Positions 7,795 through 15,393 of a stretch of DNA of 23,193 bases are shown in pieces (the stretch's first letter is position 1; every line of letters begins with the position of its first letter). The notes under the pieces are model-generated. The model searched no databases and was not told where the DNA came from. It saw only the letters and a list, made by a program, of their open reading frames with translations. Made by a program: the position numbers and the translations under genes. Origin of the DNA: Bifidobacterium breve (GTDB lineage Bacteria; Actinomycetota; Acidimicrobiia; Acidimicrobiales; Ilumatobacteraceae); contig CAMDER010000010.1 in the NCBI GenBank assembly GCA_945896935.1, positions 1 through 23,193 of the forward strand, in the 5' to 3' direction.

Positions 7795-8708
7795 GTGAGG
7801 TTAAGTCTGATACAACAATTGTTTTGCCGATTGACCAAGTTGATGAGGTAGCAACAGGCTCTACTGACGATGCCAAATCTAAATCAAAAAAGAATTTTGC
7901 GTTATCAATTCCGGTAGTTCGCCGTTTCGCAATAGTGATCTTCATGTTGGCATTCGGTTCGTTGATGTTCAATCAACTTCTAGGGCCTTTGGTCCACGAT
8001 CGTGCTGCAACAGCGTTAGAGCAACGTTTGTCTTCAGATCTTCTGAACGGCGTGGCGCCCGTCTCGTATCCAATTTCAGTCGGTACACCGATCGGATTAA
8101 TTGAAGTGCCGAATCATGATGTACGCGCTGTTGTGGTCGAGGGATCAAAGGCCGAGCAATTGGCGCAGGCTTCTGGTCATCTGATTGGTTCGGCGTTACC
8201 AGGTCAGCCTGGGGTTTCGGCAATTCTAGGTCGCAGCCAAACATACGGGGCCGAATTCAAAAATCTTGACCAACTGAAAGTTGGCGATGAAGTAGTTGTG
8301 ACCACCGGACAAGGCGTGCACACCTACGAAGTGATTGACATCACAGTCCGTTCAGCGCGCGATGCTGCAGCATTCCAGGGCGAAGGACACATGTTGATCT
8401 TGACAACTGTAGTTGATTCTTCTGATCGACTCGTGGTGCGGGCCACTCTTACTTCACCAGTTTTACCTGCTGGCCAAGCAACCGATCATCAGACGACACT
8501 TGACGAACTGGGATTAGCCGGCGACTCATCATCGTGGTCAGATTTAGCGTTATGGATGTCGTTAGCGGCGTTGTTGGCTGCAGGCTTTCCGATGATTGTC
8601 AATCTGGTTGGGCGCCGAGTCGGGTGGTTGCTGGTTTCTCCGATTGCAATGTGGCTGACTTTCGAAGTTTGGACTGTTATCTCGTTGATGAGCCCGAGTG
8701 CTTGGTGA
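7791..8708 (+). CDS. Pseudo-sortase: class-E-like sortase fold lacking catalytic Cys and His
   Basis: This 305-residue membrane protein has an N-terminal cytoplasmic stretch, a transmembrane helix (about 44-64), an extracellular sortase-like domain (about 90-220) and two more hydrophobic helices (about 252-272 and 279-300). The domain follows sortase E in order: VGTPIGLIEVP, then VVVEGSKAEQL, then GHLIGSALPGQPG (129-141), then YGAEFKNLDQLKVGDEVVV, then LILTTVV and DRLVVRA. The catalytic His position of the GHR motif reads GRS (Arg148). The TLTTC-type strand reads LILTTV, with Val207 in place of Cys. The whole protein has no cysteine. An Arg (213) is kept. It cannot be a normal transpeptidase; a structural or binding role is inferred. 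The ATGA overlap couples it to the upstream PstS-like gene. Confidence 0.82.
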   Translation: MSEVKSDTTIVLPIDQVDEVATGSTDDAKSKSKKNFALSIPVVRRFAIVIFMLAFGSLMFNQLLGPLVHDRAATALEQRLSSDLLNGVAPVSYPISVGTPIGLIEVPNHDVRAVVVEGSKAEQLAQASGHLIGSALPGQPGVSAILGRSQTYGAEFKNLDQLKVGDEVVVTTGQGVHTYEVIDITVRSARDAAAFQGEGHMLILTTVVDSSDRLVVRATLTSPVLPAGQATDHQTTLDELGLAGDSSSWSDLALWMSLAALLAAGFPMIVNLVGRRVGWLLVSPIAMWLTFEVWTVISLMSPSAW

Positions 8709-8726
8709 ACCCGAAGGGTTTTGTTT
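8707..8726 (+). terminator. Possible weak terminator hairpin
   Basis: AACCC (8708-8712) can pair with GGGTT (8716-8720) across a GAA loop, followed by TTGTTT. The five-base stem begins in the stop codon of the pseudo-sortase gene. It may only attenuate transcription into the next gene. Confidence 0.35.
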
Positions 8727-8743
8727 CCAATTGCACAGACACT

Positions 8744-8787
8744 GTTCACCTGTAGGAAAGGTTGCTCATATTGCACGTTCACGTTGT
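8744..8787 (+). promoter_or_regulatory. Possible PHO-type half-sites and promoter before the secreted PstS-like gene
   Basis: GTTCACC at 8744-8750 and GTTCACG at 8777-8783 match the actinobacterial PHO-box core and are 33 bases (three 11-base turns) apart. The two units between them do not match, so this is weaker than the box before pstC. TTCACC (8745) and CATATT (8767), 16 bases apart, could serve as -35 and -10. The single 7-mer is expected a few times by chance in a window of this size. Confidence 0.4.
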
Positions 8788-8841
8788 TGTTCCAAGATGA
8801 AGCGTCAAAATTTTTGACCACTTCAACGATAGGAGAAAGAC

Positions 8842-10470
8842 GTGAAGAAATTGCTCAGCTCAGCAGTGGCAATTGCCTCTGTGATTGGCGTGTGCGCCCT
8901 GCCCTCGCAAGTATCGGCCGGTGCCGATAGCTCGACTGGAGACATCCTCGGGATCGCCGGTTCGGACACCACCACGTTTGTGATGGACGCATTGGCGTCT
9001 GCTCACAACACAAGTTCTAGGTATAACCCGAATAAAGACCGCGCCGTGAACATTCCGCCGTTGGTTGCTGCCAACCCGAATGTTGAACTTGGCGAGTCAA
9101 CGGCGACTGCAGCGAATAAGGCGTGGCTTGCGGCTGCTCGCTCGACCTGGCCCGGCGGCATGGTTTTGCCGGCTGACAACGACTGCAAGGTGAACATGGT
9201 GTTTGGTGGTTACGGTTCGCGCGACGGTATTGGTGCTACGGCAGACGGTGACACGGCGGACGGCACTATTGTTGCAGGTTTGGCTCCCGAAGGTGGAACT
9301 GCGGTGACAGCTGACTTGAACGGCGACGCCGACACCACGGACGTCGGTGAAACTTGGTACCTCGGTATCGTGCCGCCGAACGGATCGAGTAACGGTCGTG
9401 GTGCGGTCGAAGGAACTGCCCAAAACGGCGTTACCTATAACGGCACTTCCTCGCCTGGCGCCGCCGCCACTTCGGCATGTATCGACATTGCACGTTCGTC
9501 GTCGCGATCGACGAGCACCAAACTCGAAGGCTGGGCTTTCGCGCTTGACGCAATTGACTGGACCTACTTCAGCGGCAACGACCACGGAGTAGCACAGACC
9601 GGTCTTACCAAGGCGCAACTGAAGAAGATCTACACCTGCTTTGCGGGAACAAAGGTTGATCCAAATAGCAGTAATACCGCCGACCAGGTTGGCGATCGAA
9701 TCCCCGGTTACCCAGAGTTTTCACTGTGGGGCGATGTCACTGGAAACCTCACTGACACCGATCCAATCAAGGCGTACCGCGTGCAGTTGGGATCTGGAAC
9801 TGGATCCGACGTGGCAACAACTCTGATCGGCCATACGTCAAACAATGACGTTGATTTCTTGGCTGGTTGCGACACTGTCGCAAACAACACCGACGGTAAC
9901 GCCGCTACGGCCTTTACCCCTTTCACACAGGTGCAAGAGCACGACTGTCGTAACGTTTCTGACGCAGCAAAGCCTGATGCGATTTGCTTCTACGGTTACA
10001 GCCGTTGGGTGATTCAAGCCAAGGCTCTCGAGACCGACAAGCGCAACGGTGCAGTTTTCGGAAAGTTTGCCAACACTGGCGACTTGAAGCGTCCGTCGTT
10101 CAGCAGCATCAATGAGACAGCGTCGAAGTTCGAAGGAACCCGTTTGGTGTACAACTACGTCGGCCTTAATTCGGCCACCGGATCGGTGTACCCCCGCATT
10201 GAAGACTCGCGTCGTTTCGTTGGCGTGTCGGCGCAACCAGCAGGTTGTTCCGATGGTATTGAAGGTGGTTCCGACGACTGCAACTTCGACGGTGACAAAG
10301 TCGATACCGGCGTGACCGTTGGTGGCGTACCTGGCTTCATCTGTGGTGACCTGACCGCTCGCAAGATCATTGCGACCTACGGTTTGAAGCCACTTCCTTT
10401 GGCTGCGACCGACCCGACGGGTGTCGGTGCCACGGGCTCGTCCTACTGCCGTTTCAACAAGGCACTCTGA
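8842..10470 (+). CDS. Secreted PstS-like substrate-binding protein
   Basis: This 542-residue exported protein has a Sec signal peptide (1-26, cleavage after QVSA) and no anchor at either end. PstS-type landmarks appear in order: IAGSDTTTFVMDAL (38-51), ACIDIARSSS (212-221), TGLTKAQLKKIYTC (253-266, like LSPETAAKIFTG in PstS) and KAYRVQLGSGTGSDVATTL (310-328, matching the PstS stretch KPVVRSDGSGTT). The GSGT loop is therefore kept here, unlike in the gene at 5821. It is much longer than normal PstS, with insertions carrying acidic, possibly calcium-binding stretches such as DLNGDADTTD (158-167). The GTG start has AGGAG six bases upstream. The ligand is not certain; phosphate or another oxyanion is a reasonable guess. 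An 861-codon gene follows after 35 bases. Confidence 0.78.
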   Translation: MKKLLSSAVAIASVIGVCALPSQVSAGADSSTGDILGIAGSDTTTFVMDALASAHNTSSRYNPNKDRAVNIPPLVAANPNVELGESTATAANKAWLAAARSTWPGGMVLPADNDCKVNMVFGGYGSRDGIGATADGDTADGTIVAGLAPEGGTAVTADLNGDADTTDVGETWYLGIVPPNGSSNGRGAVEGTAQNGVTYNGTSSPGAAATSACIDIARSSSRSTSTKLEGWAFALDAIDWTYFSGNDHGVAQTGLTKAQLKKIYTCFAGTKVDPNSSNTADQVGDRIPGYPEFSLWGDVTGNLTDTDPIKAYRVQLGSGTGSDVATTLIGHTSNNDVDFLAGCDTVANNTDGNAATAFTPFTQVQEHDCRNVSDAAKPDAICFYGYSRWVIQAKALETDKRNGAVFGKFANTGDLKRPSFSSINETASKFEGTRLVYNYVGLNSATGSVYPRIEDSRRFVGVSAQPAGCSDGIEGGSDDCNFDGDKVDTGVTVGGVPGFICGDLTARKIIATYGLKPLPLAATDPTGVGATGSSYCRFNKAL

Positions 10471-10505
10471 TCCATCAGTTTGACCATCAACCTTAAGGAG
10501 GACTG

Positions 10506-13091
10506 ATGAAAAAGAGTTTGAGTTATTTAGCTTTGGTAGGAATCGTGGCCTCGTTTGGGGCGGGTGCGGTTGGTTCCGCACCCGCTTCGGCGGCCACGCT
10601 CAGTAATGCAACCCGCCTAGTGCTTGACACAACTGGTGGAGACCCCAATGGCGGAATCGGCGAAGCCGGTATCGGTGACGCTGGCGGTGTTTCAACAACG
10701 TTGACAGCGTCGGGTACTCGTTGGACTGTGTTTGAATCACTGTCGAGCGACATCGTCGCAGGCGATACCAACGGTGCTTCTGACGTATTCGTTACCAACG
10801 GCACAACGGTCACCAGGCTCAGTGTTTCGGCCAACGGGGATCAGGGCGCTTCAGGTTTGAACAGCTACGACCCAGAGATTTGTTCAACGGGCCGCAAGGT
10901 GGCGTACGTAACCGAAAACGACTTTGACATTTCCGACGTTGGCTATAGTGATGTTTATGTGATTGACCGTGATGCCGATGTCGACGGCATCATGGACGAG
11001 TTTTCACAGGTGGTTAACGCTTTAGCTACGCCACCAGTTTTATTGGCGGGAGTCACAATATCACTTGTGAGTGTTTCGTACGACTCAGAATTTCAGGAGA
11101 ATATCCCCGAGAGTAACGGTGCGTATTCACCTCGATTTAGCAGTGATTGTACGAAAATCGCTTTTGTGACCGAAACGGGCTTCAATGCCGAAGACTCGAA
11201 CTTCCTTCCCGACGTGTACATGAACACGCTCGGAAGCGCGGAGACTCCTGCAATATGGGTCAGTGAGCCTGCCGATGGTGGTGACGGTGGTGGTTATCTG
11301 CCCGCACTGAACGCTGACGGTGCCAAGGTGACCTTCGTGACTGAAGCTACTGACGTTGTGTTTTCGGGCGGAACGCTCGGTGGACTAGTTGTGAGCACAG
11401 TTGGATCGACTGGAGTCACGGCAGCGGCGTACGCCAGCGTGAAGCCAAACGGCAATCCATCAACTGGTCAGATTGATACCGAGTACGCACCTGCGATCTC
11501 GGCTGATGGCAAGTGCATCGCGTTCAAGTCAACTCAAGGCGTTGACTTGTTGGCAGGCAATACCGGTCCCGCAGAAGGAATCTTCTTGTGGGATAACCGG
11601 GGTGTAAACCCGGTGGTTAGCTTGATCAGCAAGATCACCACCGGGCAAGCTGCCACATCAGCAACAGCCCCTCGAATCTCGGATGACTGCAGCTTTATTG
11701 CCTACGAATCAAACGACGAGTTCATCACGGCGACTGACAACAACAACAAGCTAGACGTGTTTTTGTACGACGTCGATAACGGAACAACTCAGTTGATTTC
11801 GTCAAATGCTGCTGGTAACTCAGCCGATGCAAACAGCTCATTGGCCGCACTTGACTACGACCCGACTACTGGTCAGGGTTTTGTCATGATTACCTCAGGA
11901 GCAAGCAACATTCGTGGAGCAGCTGGTGGTAACGCTGACCTCGACGTGTTCTCGGTGCCGTTCACTGCAGAAATTGGTGGCTTGACTGCACTGTCAGCTC
12001 CGGCTCGTTTGCTCGATACTCGTACATCAGGTACCAAGGTCGGTAAGACCGACGGAACCGGAACACCATACGAGTTGACAGTGGCCGGCGTCAGTGGCGT
12101 CCCGAGCACCGGTGTTGCTGCAGTTGCAATGAACGTGACAGTGGTTGATGGTGAAGCAACTGATGTCGGCGGTTACGTGACCGTGTACCCATGTGGTACT
12201 CGTCCGAACTCGTCGAACCTCAACTTCGTCAACGGCCAGACCGTTCCGAACGCAGTTGTGGCGCCCGTGTCATCTGGTGGCAAAGTGTGCTTCTACGTGT
12301 ATGGCAAGGCTCACTTGCTTGCTGACGTGTCGGGTTACTTCACTGCTGGATTCTCGGCATTGTCGGCACCAACACGTTTGCTCGACACTCGTGGCTCTGG
12401 AAACAAGGTCGGTAAGACCGATGGATCTGGTATCGCATACGAGTTGACAGTTGCTGGTGGAAATGGTTTGCCAGCCGCAGGTTCATTGAGCACTGTGGCG
12501 ATGAACGTCACTGTGGTTGACGGCAAGGCAACTGATGTTGGCGGATATGTGACTGTGTACCCATGTGGTACTCGTCCGAACTCGTCGAACCTCAACTTCG
12601 TCAACGGCCAGACCGTTCCGAACGCTGTCATTGCCTCGGTGTCATCTGCTGGAAAAGTGTGCTTCTACGTTTATGGCGAAGCACACATCTTGGCTGACGT
12701 CTCGGGTTACTTTGATAGCTCACTCACCGCATTGTCTGCACCGGCTCGTTTGCTCGACACTCGCGGCTCTGGAAACAAGGTCGGTAAGACCGATGGATCC
12801 GGTATTGCATACGAGTTGACAGTTGCTGGTGCAAGTGGTTTGCCAGCTGCTAGTTCGTTGAGCAACGTTGCCTTAAACGTGACAGTCGTTGATGGTGAAG
12901 CAACTGATGTTGGCGGTTACGTGACTGTGTACCCATGTGGTACTCGTCCAAACTCGTCGAACCTCAACTTCGTCAACGGCCAGACCGTTCCGAACGCAGT
13001 GATTGCTTCAGTCTCGGCTGCTGGCAAGGTGTGCTTCTACGTGTACGGCAAGGCTCACTTGCTCGTGGACGCAGCTGGCTACTTCGGCTAA
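10506..13091 (+). CDS. Secreted beta-propeller protein with three C-terminal repeat domains
   Basis: This 861-residue protein has a signal peptide (cleavage near PASA, residue 29). The first half (about 30-480) shows at least five PD40/TolB-like blade motifs, such as PRFSSDCTKIAFVTE, PALNADGAKVTFVTE and PAISADGKCIAFKS, indicating a beta-propeller. From about residue 496 there are three copies of a domain of 123-124 residues: LSAPARLLDTR, then MNVTVVDG, then GGYVTVYPCGTRPNSSNLNF, then KVCFYVYG, then DVSGYF. Each copy has two Cys. I recognise this as a repeat module common on actinobacterial surface proteins, function unknown. No membrane anchor is seen. AAGGAGG lies four bases before the ATG, a near-perfect ribosome site. 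It is probably co-transcribed with the binding-protein gene and is followed by a strong terminator. Confidence 0.8.
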   Translation: MKKSLSYLALVGIVASFGAGAVGSAPASAATLSNATRLVLDTTGGDPNGGIGEAGIGDAGGVSTTLTASGTRWTVFESLSSDIVAGDTNGASDVFVTNGTTVTRLSVSANGDQGASGLNSYDPEICSTGRKVAYVTENDFDISDVGYSDVYVIDRDADVDGIMDEFSQVVNALATPPVLLAGVTISLVSVSYDSEFQENIPESNGAYSPRFSSDCTKIAFVTETGFNAEDSNFLPDVYMNTLGSAETPAIWVSEPADGGDGGGYLPALNADGAKVTFVTEATDVVFSGGTLGGLVVSTVGSTGVTAAAYASVKPNGNPSTGQIDTEYAPAISADGKCIAFKSTQGVDLLAGNTGPAEGIFLWDNRGVNPVVSLISKITTGQAATSATAPRISDDCSFIAYESNDEFITATDNNNKLDVFLYDVDNGTTQLISSNAAGNSADANSSLAALDYDPTTGQGFVMITSGASNIRGAAGGNADLDVFSVPFTAEIGGLTALSAPARLLDTRTSGTKVGKTDGTGTPYELTVAGVSGVPSTGVAAVAMNVTVVDGEATDVGGYVTVYPCGTRPNSSNLNFVNGQTVPNAVVAPVSSGGKVCFYVYGKAHLLADVSGYFTAGFSALSAPTRLLDTRGSGNKVGKTDGSGIAYELTVAGGNGLPAAGSLSTVAMNVTVVDGKATDVGGYVTVYPCGTRPNSSNLNFVNGQTVPNAVIASVSSAGKVCFYVYGEAHILADVSGYFDSSLTALSAPARLLDTRGSGNKVGKTDGSGIAYELTVAGASGLPAASSLSNVALNVTVVDGEATDVGGYVTVYPCGTRPNSSNLNFVNGQTVPNAVIASVSAAGKVCFYVYGKAHLLVDAAGYFG
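11991..13088 (+). repeat. Three tandem copies of a 369-372 bp coding repeat
   Basis: Copies begin at 11991, 12360 and 12732 and end before the stop at 13091. The stretch encoding YPCGTRPNSSNLNFVNGQTV is almost identical at nucleotide level in all three (around 12185, 12557 and 12929), including third codon positions. Copies 2 and 3 are closest at their 5' ends (GGCTCTGGAAACAAGGTCGG in both). This points to recent duplication or gene conversion and invites recombination or misassembly. Confidence 0.9.
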
Positions 13092-13110
13092 GCAACGCAC
13101 TAGTTAAAAC

Positions 13111-13159
13111 AAAATCCCCCTCGGCATCTGGTCTAGACCAGGAGCCGGGGGGGATTTTT
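13111..13159. terminator. Strong bidirectional terminator between convergent genes
   Basis: A 15-bp stem pairs 13111-13125 with 13145-13159 with one G-T pair. It is flanked by an A-run on the left and a T-run on the right, so it works for both strands. The loop itself contains the 14-base perfect palindrome CTGGTCTAGACCAG (13128-13141). It separates the propeller gene from the cyclophilin gene. Confidence 0.92.
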
Positions 13160-13195
13160 AGTATCTGGAATTTGATTACTAAATGAAACGGTTAT

Positions 13196-14032
13196 TTAGC
13201 TCTCAGTAATTGCGATCGATTCGATCGTGATCTCTGTGAGCGGCGGAACACCATTCGATGACGGATCGTCGTTGCCAGCAGCGTCAAGCGCAACCACGGT
13301 TGAATCAAGACCATCAGTGACTTGACCGAACAACGTGTAGTTAGGTGGCAACGAAACACCCTGATCGCCAGTGATCACAAAAAACTGACTGCCGTTGGTA
13401 TTTGCGCCAGAGTTAGCCATGGCCAGCGAGCCAATCTTGTATTCGCCCGCGGCTGGAAATTCGTCAGCGAACTTGTAGCCAGGTCCGCCCGAACCAGTTG
13501 CCGTGGGGTCGCCACACTGCACCATGAAGCCCGGAATGGCCCGGTGACACGTGGTGCCATCGAAATACTTGTTGCGAGCGAGGCTTACAAAGTTGTTCAC
13601 GGCGCCAGGAGCCTTCGCAGCATCAAGCACTGCCGAGTACGTACCCATGTTGGTCGTGACGACTGCGGTGTAGGTCTTGGTGGGGTCGATACATAGTGCG
13701 AATGAATCGTCGAAGTCTTGGGTTTGTGTGGCAGCACCTTCGGCCGGTGGGCACTCAGTGGTTCCGTAGGCGAAGTCTGCAGGTGCGGTGGTGTCGCCAG
13801 CGACTGTCGTGCTGGCAGACGCATCATCAGTTGACGTGACAGGCGATGCATTGTCAGTTGAGTCGTCATCGGTCAGAAATGCGATGCCGAAGAACAAGGC
13901 CAAGATGATGACGATGGCTCCGACAATGCGAATTGTCGTCTTGGTCGTCTTCTGGCGCTTGGCAGCGGTCTCTTGAGCCTGACGGCCCATCTCGCGGTTC
14001 ATTTTTTTACGTTCACGTTTTGCTGTTCCCAT
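13196..14032 (-). CDS. Membrane-anchored cyclophilin-type peptidyl-prolyl isomerase
   Basis: This 278-residue protein has a very basic cytoplasmic N-terminus, one transmembrane helix (about 34-53), an acidic/Thr-rich linker (about 54-85) and a C-terminal cyclophilin domain (about 120-275). Catalytic-pocket motifs are present: CHRAIPGFMVQCGD (with the key Arg, Phe, Met and Gln), GSLAMANSGANTNGSQFFV and NYTLFGQVTDG. It should catalyse cis-trans isomerisation of prolyl bonds in extracytoplasmic proteins and so may help fold secreted proteins. ATG 14032 is chosen for its position at the 5' edge of the open frame; no clear ribosome site precedes it, and an in-frame ATG at codon 11 is possible. It is divergent from the aspartokinase gene, with 107 bases between. 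Confidence 0.92.
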   Translation of the reverse strand: MGTAKRERKKMNREMGRQAQETAAKRQKTTKTTIRIVGAIVIILALFFGIAFLTDDDSTDNASPVTSTDDASASTTVAGDTTAPADFAYGTTECPPAEGAATQTQDFDDSFALCIDPTKTYTAVVTTNMGTYSAVLDAAKAPGAVNNFVSLARNKYFDGTTCHRAIPGFMVQCGDPTATGSGGPGYKFADEFPAAGEYKIGSLAMANSGANTNGSQFFVITGDQGVSLPPNYTLFGQVTDGLDSTVVALDAAGNDDPSSNGVPPLTEITIESIAITES

Positions 14033-14139
14033 AGTGGGGGAAGGCTAACGGGGCAGAGGCCTGCCCTGCAGGTCAAGAATGGTGACGGTTAGGTAAACAA
14101 CCTGATCTCAGCGCTGTAAAGAGGTAGCCTGCAACCCTT

Positions 14140-15390
14140 GTGGCACTCATTGTCCAAAAATACGGAGGCACTTCGGTAGCCGACCCTGAACGTATTCGTG
14201 CCGTGGCCGAACATGTGGCCTACACGAAGCGTCATGGCAATGATGTGGTCGTCGTGGTGTCGGCCATGGGTAAGTCGACCGACAACCTGATCAAGCTCGC
14301 CAATGAAGTCTCATCTGTCCAGCCAGATCGCGAACTCGACATGTTGCTCACTACTGGCGAGCGCATCTCGATGACTCTTGTCTGTATGGCTCTGGCCGGA
14401 GTTGGCATCGACGCCATCAGTTTCACGGGCAGTCAAGTCGGCATCATCACCGACACTGTGCACACCAAGGCCAAGATTCTTGAAATCAAGGGCGATCGTG
14501 TCCGCGAGGCTTTGGCCCAGGGCAAAGTCTGTGTTGTCGCCGGCTTTCAGGGCGTCAGTACCGACAAAGAAATCACCACCCTTGGTCGTGGTGGTTCAGA
14601 CACCACCGCGGTTGCACTTGCTGCCGCGCTTGGTGCCGATAGTTGCGAGATTTACACCGATGTCACGGGTGTCTTTAGCGCCGACCCACGCATTGTCCCG
14701 CAGGCTCGCAAACTGCAACACATCAACTTTGATGAAATGCTCGAAATGGCTGGCGCTGGTAGCAAAGTATTGGCACTGCGTTCAGTTGAATTTGCTCGTA
14801 ATCACAATGTCCCGATTCAAGTGCGTTCCAGTTTCACCTGGGAACCTGGCACTTGGGTCACTAGTCAGGAGCCTTCGATGGAAGATCCCATTATCTCTGG
14901 TGTTGTCACCGATACCAGTGAAGCCAAAGTCACTGTGCGCAAGGTGCCCGATCGTCCCGGTATTTCTGCTGCGTTGTTTGAACAACTTGCCGAGTCAAAC
15001 GTGAACGTCGACATGATCGTGCAGAACACTTCAACTGACGGCAACACCGACATCAGTTTCACTGTGCCCAAGGCCGACATGAAGGTCGCTCAAGGAATCG
15101 TTGAATCGGTTGCCAAAGAAATTGGTGCTGCTGGCATTGCGCAAGACGACCTAATCGCCAAGATTTCATTGGTCGGTGCTGGCATGAAAACCAGCCCGGG
15201 TATTGCCGCCAAGATGTTCCGCACACTTGCCGACAACGGCGTCAACATTCAAATGATTTCCACATCGACTATTCGTATCTCAGTTGTTATCGCTTCGGCC
15301 GATCTTGAAAAAGCCGCCCGTTCATTGCACACCGCATTTGGTCTCGACAGTGGTCAGTCATATAGCGCTCCGTTGCCCGAGCGGAAATAA
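14140..15390 (+). CDS. lysC: Aspartate kinase
   Basis: This 416-residue aspartokinase phosphorylates L-aspartate, the first step toward lysine, threonine and methionine. The N-terminal kinase domain shows IVQKYGGTSV (4-13), LLTTGERISMTL and TTLGRGGSDTTAVALAAALGAD. The C-terminal part (about 260-410) contains two ACT domains (KVPDRPGISAALFEQLA and ISLVGAGMKTSPGIAAKMF) that normally bind lysine and/or threonine for feedback inhibition. Length and layout match the actinobacterial LysC alpha subunit (421 residues in Corynebacterium). The start is GTG 14140 just before the conserved motif; there is no good ribosome site (GAGG is about 15 bases away), so a short-leader or leaderless message is possible. 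No lysine riboswitch fits in the 107-base upstream gap. Confidence 0.96.
   Translation: MALIVQKYGGTSVADPERIRAVAEHVAYTKRHGNDVVVVVSAMGKSTDNLIKLANEVSSVQPDRELDMLLTTGERISMTLVCMALAGVGIDAISFTGSQVGIITDTVHTKAKILEIKGDRVREALAQGKVCVVAGFQGVSTDKEITTLGRGGSDTTAVALAAALGADSCEIYTDVTGVFSADPRIVPQARKLQHINFDEMLEMAGAGSKVLALRSVEFARNHNVPIQVRSSFTWEPGTWVTSQEPSMEDPIISGVVTDTSEAKVTVRKVPDRPGISAALFEQLAESNVNVDMIVQNTSTDGNTDISFTVPKADMKVAQGIVESVAKEIGAAGIAQDDLIAKISLVGAGMKTSPGIAAKMFRTLADNGVNIQMISTSTIRISVVIASADLEKAARSLHTAFGLDSGQSYSAPLPERK
14867..15390 (+). other. Internal ribosome site and start for a LysC beta subunit
   Basis: AGGAG at 14867-14871 lies six bases before an in-frame ATG (14878). Starting there gives a 170-residue protein containing just the two ACT domains. 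Corynebacterium and Bacillus aspartokinases are alpha2-beta2 enzymes whose beta subunit (172 residues in Corynebacterium) arises from such an internal start. The internal site is better formed than that of the full-length gene. Confidence 0.7.
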
Positions 15391-15393
15391 TTC

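Noticed and set aside
9097..9618. Long minus-strand open frame opposite the secreted binding-protein gene
   Set aside because: Arg/Val-rich with no recognisable motif or ribosome site, whereas the plus strand has a signal peptide and PstS-type motifs.
9838..10581. 247-codon minus-strand open frame
   Set aside because: It spans the junction of two well-supported plus-strand genes and reads as low-information antisense sequence.
11991..13088. Regularly spaced repeats as a CRISPR array
   Set aside because: Units are about 370 bp and fully coding in frame; there are no short identical repeats with unique spacers and no cas genes.
14033..14139. Lysine riboswitch upstream of lysC
   Set aside because: The 107-base gap is too short for this riboswitch and shows no terminator or matching stems.
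14378..15004. 208-codon plus-strand open frame inside lysC
   Set aside because: A different frame of the aspartokinase gene, whose own frame carries every expected motif.
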